Positions 54,177-62,290 of a stretch of DNA of 64,000 nucleotides are shown here, piece by piece. Origin of the DNA: Fischerella sp. PCC 9605 (GTDB lineage Bacteria > Cyanobacteriota > Cyanobacteriia > Cyanobacteriales > Nostocaceae); NCBI RefSeq assembly GCF_000517105.1, contig NZ_KI912148.1:738518-802517 (forward strand). Reading direction: 5' to 3'. The position numbers and the translations under genes are program-made. The first letter of the stretch is position 1; each line of letters opens with the position of its first letter. The notes under the pieces are model-generated. The model saw only the letters and a list, made by a program, of their open reading frames with translations, did not search any database and was not told the DNA's origin.

Positions 54177-55295
54177 ATGAATCAGCATCATATTGAAGTA
54201 ATAGTTTCTGCCAGAAACTTTAAAGACAACATTCGCTACATCCAGGATTTTGTTGCACCGGCCAAACTGTGCGTAGTGATGAAAGCAAATGCTTACGGGC
54301 ATGGTTTAAAGCAATTAGCAACAACGGCAGTTGTCGCGGGAGCAGACTACATTGGTATCTGTACAAATCCAGAGGCAACGACTATCCGCGATCTAGGTTT
54401 GGATGTCAAACTTCTGCGTTTACGCATGGCGCTACCACAAGAGTTGGAAGAATCAATAAACCGCCTAAATATCGAAGAACAGGTGGGAACAATGGAAGCA
54501 GCAGAGTATTTATCTGATGCTGGTGTTAAACGCGGTAAACAAATCCCCGTGCATATCAATATTGATACGGGGATGGGTAGAAGCGGTTTCTTTTCATCCC
54601 AAATTAAGGAACTGAAGAAAGTCTGTGGACTTCCTGGTCTGTCTATTGTTGGGATTATGACTCACTTTGCCAGCGCTGATGGTAAAGACTTGACATTTAC
54701 CGACAAGCAGATGGAAGACTTTTATACTGTTCGCGCTGCTCTCAACGATTACTTACCAATAGATGTGTTAACTCATACTCATAATAGTGCAGCCACAGTG
54801 CGCCTCACTCCTAAATGTAATAGTCTGGTGCGGATCGGTGCTGCCTGTTACGGAGTACGCACATCACGGGACTTTGAAAATCCCTCAGAATTGAAACCAG
54901 TGATGGCAGTGAAAACTAGGATAGCTCAGGTAAGGAAAGTACCAGCAGGAAGAAAAATTGGTTATGGTAGTTTATTCACCACTCAGCGTGATAGTTTAAT
55001 TGCATCTTTACCTGTGGGATTTGGTGAGGGTTATCCGCGATCGCTATTCAATAAAGGTATTGTCTTGATTCAAGGTCATCGCTGTCCGGTGGTCGGACGA
55101 GTTTCGCTGAATATTACTACGGTAGATGTTACGGACTTGCCAAAAGAAGTAAAATGGGGTGATGAAGTGGTGCTTGTTGGTCGTCAAGGTGACGAAGAAA
55201 TCACCTTTGAAGAATTAGCAGATAAGTTTGGGAGCGTACATACAGAAATCAACCTGATGGCCGGTTTTATGAACCAGGTCGGTTACTTATATTGA
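54177..55295 (+). CDS. alr: Alanine racemase or related PLP-dependent amino acid racemase
   Basis: 372 aa. The PLP-binding lysine is Lys36 (CVVMKANAYGHG). The second catalytic residue, Tyr263, lies in KIGYGSLF. IPVHINIDTGMGRSGFF and MTHFASAD are also typical. The C-terminal motif that usually reads GRVCMDQTMVD is GRVSLNITTVD here, closer to broad-specificity racemases. It converts L- to D-alanine for peptidoglycan, or perhaps other amino acids. No dadA or mur genes are adjacent. A compact hairpin terminator follows. Confidence 0.85.
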   Translation: MNQHHIEVIVSARNFKDNIRYIQDFVAPAKLCVVMKANAYGHGLKQLATTAVVAGADYIGICTNPEATTIRDLGLDVKLLRLRMALPQELEESINRLNIEEQVGTMEAAEYLSDAGVKRGKQIPVHINIDTGMGRSGFFSSQIKELKKVCGLPGLSIVGIMTHFASADGKDLTFTDKQMEDFYTVRAALNDYLPIDVLTHTHNSAATVRLTPKCNSLVRIGAACYGVRTSRDFENPSELKPVMAVKTRIAQVRKVPAGRKIGYGSLFTTQRDSLIASLPVGFGEGYPRSLFNKGIVLIQGHRCPVVGRVSLNITTVDVTDLPKEVKWGDEVVLVGRQGDEEITFEELADKFGSVHTEINLMAGFMNQVGYLY

Positions 55296-55322
55296 TTCAG
55301 GTAATGGCTTTTTCCCACCCAG

Positions 55323-55350
55323 GCACGGCAAGCAGCCGTGCTTTTATTTT
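55323..55350 (+). terminator. Rho-independent terminator after the racemase
   Basis: GCACGGC-AAGCA-GCCGTGC followed by TTTTATTTT, 28 bases after the racemase stop. Confidence 0.85.
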
Positions 55351-55362
55351 GGCGATCGCATC

Positions 55363-55483
55363 TAGTGGTTCATCGCATTAATTATGAGAGGTTTGTAGTG
55401 AGCGATTTATCGCTCAATTTCAAGGGCTAAAGCCCTAACTACGAACTTTCACAACTTATCAAAACTAATGCGATAGACCACTA
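55363..55483. mobile_element. MITE A, copy 2 (121 bp)
   Basis: The same TAGTGGT ends and inner hairpins as copy 1. In the inner part of the terminal stem, two base pairs have changed on both sides (TGTC/GACA in copy 1, TCGC/GCGA here). No target duplication is visible. Confidence 0.8.
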
Positions 55484-55610
55484 GGTTTCGCTTTGTTGGA
55501 TAAAATCCGTAGTCTTGCATGAACGTCTTCTGAAATCAATAATTACTATCCGAACGGGTACTCATAGATATCAGTAAACTAGAGATACTTGGAAAGCACC
55601 AAACAGAAGC

Positions 55611-56210
55611 ATGACAATGGTTGCTAGTCAAAACCAAAGTTATATTTCTCCAGAAGAATATCTGCGAACAGAGGAGCAAAGCCCAATTAAGCACGAATAT
55701 ATTGATGGGCATGTCTACGCAATGGCAGAAGCACTCGATTCCCATGTCACCATAGCCGGAAACTTATTTGCATTACTGAGAAACCACGTCCGGGGAAAGG
55801 GATGTCGGGTTTATATCTCTGACATGAAGGTTCAGATTGAGTCACTGAATATTTTTTACTATCCTGATGTGATGGTGACTTGTGATGAGAGGGATAGAGA
55901 ATCTGCTGCTTTCAAACGTTATCCTTGTTTGATTGTCGAGGTTTTGTCTAAATCAACTGAAGCGTTTGACCGAGGAGATAAGTTTGCAGACTACCAACAC
56001 CTGGAAACGCTTCAATAATATGTTTTAATTAGCACAAAGCGCCAACGGATAGACTGCTTTCGTCGCAATACCGAAGGGCTGTGGGTGATGCATTCATTTA
56101 CCCAGGGAGGCAAAGTGTACTTAGCCAGTGTAGACTTTTACACTAGCATTGATGAACTGTATGAAGATGTCACACTTACAGATGACGAATTAGAGATAGA
56201 GGACTCTTGA
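55611..56210 (+). pseudogene. Uma2-family nuclease gene with an in-frame stop
   Basis: Reading from ATG 55611 (MTMVASQNQSYISPEEYLRTEEQSPIKHEYIDG-type start) gives 135 codons of Uma2. After ...YQHLETLQ comes TAA where GAA (Glu) is expected, then the same frame continues YVLISTKRQRIDCFRRN through to a natural TGA at 56208. One G-to-T change explains it; there are no frameshifts, so the loss is recent. It shares the family with 18767-19402 but not its sequence. Confidence 0.85.
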
Positions 56211-56212
56211 AC

Positions 56213-56941
56213 CTATTTTGGCAATTGCAGATCCCGTGCGATCGCATCCAGATACGGTTCAAAAACTGCCAAATTCTCCAGTTTCTCAAACTTGCCTGTT
56301 GTCGATCCCGGGTCAAAAGCAGTAGTCATGACATAAAGATTTTTACCATCAAAGGTAACATAACCAAGATGTTGTTCTTGTACCCCACCTTGGCGCTTCA
56401 GTCCTACAAATCCATAGCGCATTCCCGGAAGTTTACCAACCTGTACTTGTTGTGGGGGATAGGTTGAAAAAGTAATGCGATCGCCGTAACTACCTTTACG
56501 ATCTTTTTCTAAACCAGCATAGTGTTCAGTAACCCAAGCATTGAGTGCTGCTGTTAACTGAGTTTGGTACTGGGGATTTTGGTAGTCCACATTCTTAGCG
56601 GGATCAATACCAGCTTGAGCGAGCATCTTTTGAAAATTCGGCTGTTTTTCTAGCGAATAAACTCCCATCTCCACCGTTCCCAAACTTTCTCCGTTAGCAG
56701 AAACACACAACAGAGGGGCATTTCCATCACAAGGCGCAACCTGCCAATCTCTGGGAGCAGCAGTTTTCTCCAAAAGATTTTTCCAAATATTGTCCTGAGT
56801 GGAGTTAGGGGTAGTTGCAGAAGAGGTTTGGGCTACTTTTGGTGTATTTTTGCCAGAAAAGCCAGACCCAGCCAATTTTACTCCCATTGGAACCAAAACC
56901 AGCAAAATACCAGCAATGAGAACATGATAGAGTCTTAACAT
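56213..56941 (-). CDS. Membrane-anchored protein of unknown function
   Basis: 242 aa. One N-terminal span (VLIAGILLVLVPMGVKLAG) anchors an extracytoplasmic domain with the pattern APRDWQVAPCDGNAPLLCVSANGESLGTVEMGVYSLEKQP and a later TFDGKNLYVMTTAFDPG. Conserved cysteines may form a disulfide. Not recognised further. Its stop is three bases from the end of the convergent Uma2 pseudogene. Confidence 0.7.
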   Translation of the reverse strand: MLRLYHVLIAGILLVLVPMGVKLAGSGFSGKNTPKVAQTSSATTPNSTQDNIWKNLLEKTAAPRDWQVAPCDGNAPLLCVSANGESLGTVEMGVYSLEKQPNFQKMLAQAGIDPAKNVDYQNPQYQTQLTAALNAWVTEHYAGLEKDRKGSYGDRITFSTYPPQQVQVGKLPGMRYGFVGLKRQGGVQEQHLGYVTFDGKNLYVMTTAFDPGSTTGKFEKLENLAVFEPYLDAIARDLQLPK

Positions 56942-57457
56942 TTTTCTATAAATAGCAGAGTAAGAGGTTACAAATTAAAAGTAACAACAAAATATTCTGG
57001 GTATGGTTACAAATAGATCTTGTATCACTTTTTTCTAGAGTCAGCCTTACTACTGTTAGCTAAGTAAAAGGAACTGGGGATTAGGGATTGGGGATTGGTA
57101 ATTAGAAAGATCCCTGCTTGAAGTTCTTTTTCGTGGAGCGGCGTTCCGAGCACCGCTAACATAAGGGTATGCGGGGACTCACGAAACGCGACCAGGAGAA
57201 TGTGACAAATAGCTACATATAGAGAAGTTATGGAGGTGGTGGGCGATCGCCATTCCTGATGTTGTTTTATTTAGTAAAAGGGACTGAGGGCTAGTGCCGC
57301 GCGGACTGGGGATTGGGTTAAATTAATTAGTGATTTGGTGTTATAATCAAACTCGTGAACATAGCTGATTTCACATCAGCGCCATACCTCTGCAACAAAG
57401 GCTTCACAAAAAATATTTAGATTGGAAGTAACTTTAGAGATATTTCCATAGAGCAAA
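56942..57457. other. Divergent promoter region, with STRRs
   Basis: GATTAGGGATTGGGGATTGG units at 57078-57100 and a GGAGCGGCGTTCCGAG stretch at 57136. It probably contains the promoters of the anchored protein (left) and the HtrA protease (right). No gene supported. Confidence 0.45.
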
Positions 57458-58726
57458 ATGTTACACAAAGAACCTCGCGATCGCGATAGCTTATCAAATC
57501 ACATTTCATTAACTCCTTCTGCTGAAAAACCCCATCATCCTGCACCTTGGCAAAGGGCAGCTATGAATTTATCGCTGGTGTTGCTAGGTTCTGGTATGAC
57601 ACTTGCAGGGGGCTATTTAGCTTCCAACTACCAGCAAATGTCCCAGAACGCGTCTAATTTAGCTGTCACCCCTGTAAATGCTGCCCCACCAATACCAACA
57701 AGTACAGATCCAAACTTTGTGACAAATGTTGTCCAAAAGGTTGGCCCTGCCGTGGTGCGAATTGATTCTTCTCGCACAGTTACAACCCGGTTGCCGGAGG
57801 AATTTAACGACCCGTTTTTCCGCCGCTTCTTTGGACGACAAATGCCGTTACCACGAGGAAACCGGGTAGAACGGGGTACTGGTTCCGGCTTTATCATCGA
57901 TGGTGATGGTCGTATTCTCACCAATGCTCACGTAGTTGATGGTGCAGATACCGTGAAAGTCACACTCAAAGATGGACGCAGCTTTCAAGGTAAAGTGCTG
58001 GGTAAAGATGAGTTGACCGATGTTGCGGTTGTGAAGATTGAGGCAAATAACTTGCCAATGGTAAAATTAGGTAATTCAGACCAGCTGCAACCAGGACAAT
58101 GGGCGATCGCTATTGGTAATCCTCTTGGTTTAGATAATACCGTGACTACGGGGATTATTAGTGGTACTGGACGCAATAGCAGTCTAATTGGTGCTGGCGA
58201 TAGACGAGTAGATTATATTCAGACAGATGCAGCCATTAATCCTGGTAACTCCGGCGGTCCCTTACTTAATGACCGTGGCGAAGTGATTGGCATGAATACA
58301 GCCATTATCCAGGGGGCACAAGGATTAGGCTTTGCCATTCCCATCAAAACAGCCCAACGTATTGCAGATCAACTCATTACCACAGGCAAAGCCCAACATC
58401 CTTATCTAGGAATTCAAATGGTAGGCTTGACGCCTGAGTTAAAGCAAAACATTAACTCAGATCCCAACAGCAATTTGAGTGTGAATGAAGATAAAGGCGT
58501 GTTAGTCGTGAAAGTCATGCCTAATTCACCAGCCGCTAAGGCAGGTATACGTGCTGGTGATGTAATTCAAAAACTGAACGGTCAAACAGTTACAGATGCT
58601 AGCAGTGTACAAAAGGCAGTAAATGATAACCCAATTGGCGCAGAGTTACGCATAGAATTACGCCGCCAAGGTCAAAACCTCAACTTAGCCGTGCAATCGG
58701 GTGCTTTTCCAACTGCAATGCAATAG
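57458..58726 (+). CDS. HtrA/Deg-family serine protease with one PDZ domain
   Basis: 422 aa. An N-terminal signal/anchor (MNLSLVLLGSGMTLAGGYLAS) precedes a trypsin-like domain with the triad His158 (TNAHVVDG), Asp188 (DELTDVAVV) and Ser265 (NPGNSGGPL). One PDZ domain (residues about 330-415, GVLVVKVMPNSPAAKAGIRAGDVI) follows. Layout and size match the cyanobacterial HhoA/HhoB/HtrA group of periplasmic or thylakoid-lumen quality-control proteases. The exact paralogue cannot be named from one sequence. Confidence 0.93.
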   Translation: MLHKEPRDRDSLSNHISLTPSAEKPHHPAPWQRAAMNLSLVLLGSGMTLAGGYLASNYQQMSQNASNLAVTPVNAAPPIPTSTDPNFVTNVVQKVGPAVVRIDSSRTVTTRLPEEFNDPFFRRFFGRQMPLPRGNRVERGTGSGFIIDGDGRILTNAHVVDGADTVKVTLKDGRSFQGKVLGKDELTDVAVVKIEANNLPMVKLGNSDQLQPGQWAIAIGNPLGLDNTVTTGIISGTGRNSSLIGAGDRRVDYIQTDAAINPGNSGGPLLNDRGEVIGMNTAIIQGAQGLGFAIPIKTAQRIADQLITTGKAQHPYLGIQMVGLTPELKQNINSDPNSNLSVNEDKGVLVVKVMPNSPAAKAGIRAGDVIQKLNGQTVTDASSVQKAVNDNPIGAELRIELRRQGQNLNLAVQSGAFPTAMQ

Positions 58727-58747
58727 ATCTAAAGCGGGACTGGGGAC

Positions 58748-58970
58748 TAGGGTGTGTTTTCAAAGTATCAGTTTTGTCATGCTGTAGGCGTAGCCTTCCC
58801 GTAGGGTACGAAGCGACAGCGTAGTGAAGCATCTCTATAACCCTGATTTTTACGAGATTCTACTCTGCCTTGAGCCGCTGCGCGTCTACGCTCCATTTCA
58901 TTTCGCACCCTGCGGGAAGCCGCACCAAGCGTCTACAGAATGACATTTAGGAGTTTGAAAACACGCCCTA
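58748..58970. mobile_element. MITE C, copy 2 (223 bp, reverse orientation, carries two extra SDRs)
   Basis: Same ends as the 37947 copy, in reverse orientation. Relative to it, this copy has two additional stretches: about 28 bp starting TAGACGCTTGGTGCGG after CATTCTG, and about 26 bp starting TAGACGCGCAGCGGC after GAGCG (bases as read in the element's other orientation). Together they account for the 54-base length difference. Confidence 0.85.
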
Positions 58971-58982
58971 GGGGGGATCTAA

Positions 58983-59002
58983 GAGTTTGAAAACACGCCC
59001 TA
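58983..59002. repeat. Solo right end of MITE C
   Basis: GAGTTTGAAAACACGCCCTA, a 20-base copy of the right terminus of MITE C, 12 bases beyond the complete element. It may be a relic of another insertion or a local duplication. Confidence 0.7.
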
Positions 59003-59355
59003 AGGATTAGGAATTAATAAATCTTATATTGCCCAATCCCCAATCCCCAATCCCCGATACCCAGTACGCAATTCATTCCTGAACCAATAACAATTGGAAG
59101 AATTATTATTGCAAAGATTGGATTCTTCTCCAGAAGGCAATCATCCTGAGAATCCAATAGAATAGCAGAACAAATATGAATTTAACTCCAGCCAAGCTGT
59201 GAGGTGTTTAAATTATCTGTTTTGGCAGGGTTTACAGAAAAGGCTAGAATTCCCTTTGGGGTTAGAGAGTGAAGCATAGAAGGATTGACCTGCTTCCCCA
59301 AAGTAAACAAAAATACAAATCATAACGCTTCTTAAAAAATTGCTACCAAGATCAA
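59003..59355. other. Gap downstream of MITE C
   Basis: Contains a CCCAATCCCCAATCCCC STRR (59032-59062) and AT-rich sequence. No gene supported. Confidence 0.45.
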
Positions 59356-59631
59356 CTAGCTCATGTAAAATACTAAACCAAACGCAGAGATTGCAATCAG
59401 CATAGGGACTACACTACTGAATTCAAATTGTCTTGTCTTGCAAGTTTTTACCAAATACATGGGAATAACTAAGGGCCACAAAATAGTTGCGATCGCAAAC
59501 ATCACCCAAGATAAAAAATTCTCTTCTGGAGAAGAAACTGGATGGCGGAGAGAAAATCTTAACCAATTGATACAAAAATAGCAGGTCATCAGCAGGTAAC
59601 TAATAACCAAAGCCGATTGAATCTTGTTCAC
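59356..59631 (-). CDS. Small membrane protein of unknown function
   Basis: 91 aa from GTG 59631, supported by AAGGAG eight bases upstream. Three hydrophobic spans (SALVISYLLMTCYFCINWL; FLSWVMFAIATILWPLVIPMYLV; SSVVPMLIAISAFGLVFYM). Not recognised. Isolated in a gene-poor region. Confidence 0.65.
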   Translation of the reverse strand: MNKIQSALVISYLLMTCYFCINWLRFSLRHPVSSPEENFLSWVMFAIATILWPLVIPMYLVKTCKTRQFEFSSVVPMLIAISAFGLVFYMS

Positions 59632-60297
59632 TGTAGGTACTCCTTAAGTTATCTGAGATTCAGCAAAATGACCTGTATAAATTGATTGCAGAGTGTAAAT
59701 CAATTTATTTTAGATGTAAAAAACAATACTGTACTGTCATATTGGTTACTTCATCTCCTAATATTAATTTATTTGTAGATATAAATGTTAATAGAATTGC
59801 GAAGATAGAGAAATCAGTACTTATACCGAATTTATCCCGAGCGGGATTAGACTGGAAATTATACCAAACTATTTATAACTAGGTTGCTTGACTGTAGACT
59901 AGTTTTAAAACAAATTTTCAAATTTAACAGTGTACTACAAGTTTATAATGCACTAAACATAAAGGCTTTCAAAAAAACAAATTAATATATAAAAGTACAT
60001 ATAAATAAGAATATAGCTAACACTATATTAATGTATGTTTTAAAAAACACTAGCGTTTTAAACGTCGCCCATCAGTTAGTCGGCGACTCGATAGCAAACC
60101 AGTAACGACATGGTATTTCAGAGAGCGTAACACCGTGGATAAAATCGGCGCTGCCACTCATCTGTATCTGCCATGCAGCATCACTTGAAACTGTTAATAT
60201 CAGATTTACAATCTACTGCCGTAGAAGCAATTCATGAATTGCTTCTACAAAATTCATACCTCGTCAGACTCTCCAAACTCCGCTTTGGTGATGCCAA
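59632..60297. other. AT-rich gap with a 28-bp palindrome
   Basis: No intact gene. A frame from 60173 (MQHHLKLLISDLQSTAVEAIH...) shows coding-like composition for 46 codons but has no ribosome site, and it ends just before the clpB fragment; it may be part of the same relic. The palindrome at 60221-60248 lies inside it. Confidence 0.4.
60221..60248. repeat. 28-bp perfect palindrome, variant copy 4
   Basis: Half-site GTAGAAGCAATTCA, with the same length, outer GTAGA and central CATG as copies 1-3 but different middle bases on both arms. Confidence 0.85.
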
Positions 60298-60483
60298 TTG
60301 CCAAAGCAGCTAGCCAAATTGCCGATCTTTGGCATCAGTCCTCAGATGGAATTTGATGATGGCTACCTGGAGTTATTTGATTTGGGCGATCGCGCAAGTG
60401 AGGGCGATCGCGTTATGGAAGTGATGGAAACCTGTTTCCGCGCCGAATTTCTCTACCGCGTCGATGAAATCATCATCTTTTAG
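60298..60483 (+). pseudogene. clpB: clpB fragment
   Basis: The last 30 residues before the stop (GDRVMEVMETCFRAEFLYRV, then DEIIIF) match the ClpB segment normally reading VMEAMRxSFRPEFLNRxDEIIIF just after the second AAA+ Walker region. Upstream (LELFDLGDRASE) fits poorly, and the preceding frames are broken. No P-loop or ClpB N-domain remains. A relic; ClpB itself must be elsewhere. Confidence 0.7.
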
Positions 60484-61304
60484 TAACAGATGAATACTCT
60501 CAGTTGGTGGTGCAAGTTGTGGAGTAGTCAGCCAGGGTCAAGTAGCTAGGAACATATTCTATATCACATCTAAAATTCTTCCATTAGATAGGTGCTAAAT
60601 TTTAAACTTGTGCTGTTTACACTAGCATATTTCTAGAGAATTAAACAAAATTATATTCCTATTTGAGTAATAAAAACAGAGAAACTGATAGCTACCAAAT
60701 TTTTGGTTTATATCAGTGTCTTTGATTTTTATATAAGCAAATAAAATCAATGAACTTGACTATAGTCAATTTTACTAGACAATATCTACACATTGATTGT
60801 ATAAAGCATATCTATATTATCGTATTTATGTACTTAGTTTTATTACTCAAGTCTTTAGAGTGACTTGAATCTAGTAAAATTGAAAGCCCAAAAAAATATA
60901 CAAAGTATATATTAATGAAAACTAGTAATCAGGGTAGTAGTTATTAAAACTTTAGATTCAAAAATCTCAATGCTTGTAAAAAAATATCACCGGATAATTA
61001 CTTATATAAAGCTTTGCTTAATCACTTCAAATCCTTATATGCAATACACACATATGCTTTCTTAAGCATACAAGCATGATGTTAATAACATATTGCTTAA
61101 ATTTGAGAAACATTTAATACAAATAATTAGAGATAAACACGATAATTGGGAAATTTGGTAACTAAAAATAAGCAGAAAATGATTTTTGTGATAATCTGAA
61201 TCTTGTTGAGAACTTGCTTCTCTAAGAACTTAAATATAAAGACTCAGATACTATCTGTTTTTGAAAAGTAATTTGATTTTCAATTCCCAGGGTGTGGAGT
61301 GTTA
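60484..61304. other. AT-rich gap without gene
   Basis: About 820 bases of low G+C sequence with many TATATAA-type runs. No STRR, HIP1 site or reading frame of note after the clpB relic; it precedes the small gene at 61305. Possibly a long 5' leader or decayed DNA. Confidence 0.4.
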
Positions 61305-61604
61305 ATGTCTACCAAATCTTATTTTACCGACCTGAATTATCCGGGTTGGCAGTTACCTCAGATTTTACTGTCTAAGCCAAAATCTATTAGTGATCTGCAA
61401 AAAGTAGACTCACGAAAACCTGACGTTCCCATTTACTATAAGCCTCAGAAACCTTCTAATTTGTGGTGTCTGCTTCATAAATTCTTAACTTGGCTGACGG
61501 TCTACAATTACTTCAATAACAACACAGATTTAGTAACAACACTTATAAATAAACAAGGCAATCTATTAACCATTGTCTGGGATTGCTGCTATACTAATTT
61601 TTGA
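61305..61604 (+). CDS. Small protein of unknown function
   Basis: 99 aa from ATG 61305, with GGAG five bases upstream. Starts MSTKSYFTDLNYPGWQLPQIL; a hydrophobic-aromatic part (NLWCLLHKFLTWLTVYNYF) may be membrane-associated. It ends with TIVWDCCYTNF. Not recognised. It lies before the CapD gene on the same strand, separated by 690 bases. Confidence 0.5.
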   Translation: MSTKSYFTDLNYPGWQLPQILLSKPKSISDLQKVDSRKPDVPIYYKPQKPSNLWCLLHKFLTWLTVYNYFNNNTDLVTTLINKQGNLLTIVWDCCYTNF

Positions 61605-62290
61605 ATAAAGTCAGCAAGACCATGATTTCCGCAAAAATAGTAGCTTTGATGATTCGGCTATTAACAACAACTAAAGCTACTAATTCATAAGTGTTAAAAA
61701 ATTATTTTGATGACATCGGCAGTCATTTTAGTGCTTGCCATTGACTTTTTTAAGCTTTATGGGAATTATGCCCATATATATGCTTTGTGGTTATAACTGC
61801 TAGCAGCACATCGAGTTTCAGGCTATTTTTGTTTACCTGAGTTTTCAAATTTAATTAAATAAGTGATTGTTCATGCATGGAGTTGGACTTTGATGGTCTT
61901 TGAGATCTCAGTTCTTCTAACGTAACCTTCTTTGTGTGTGTTTGCGCTATACATACAGCCAGGAAGGCCGAATTGCAGAGAAGTTATCACTAAAATTAGA
62001 AGCCTTAGATCCGAATAGAAAAATTTTACTATTTTGCTTGGTTTGGGTGATATTGAAAAGTCGAGGTTTTGAGAAATATACATTTGAGTGTATGTGCTTG
62101 CTTCGCACGCACTCTATGACAGGATCAACCAAGCAAGATTTCTCTCTAATTTATTTACACATAAAACCCAGGAGAAGCATCCAGAAAACTTTTTATTTTC
62201 ATGCGAATTGACTATATTTTCTCTGCTTTAAGATTGGTTGTTCTACCAAGCCCGATGCTTGTGTAGATTGCGCTGGAGGTTTGTATTATT
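61605..62290. other. Leader region of the CapD gene
   Basis: 690 AT-rich bases. No supported coding frame on either strand (frames of 60-90 codons lack ribosome sites). It ends with GGAGGT ten bases before the CapD ATG and presumably contains its promoter. Confidence 0.45.

Noticed and set aside
61871-62211. Overlapping frames on both strands before CapD
   Set aside because: No ribosome sites, no family resemblance, AT-rich codons; each overlaps the other.
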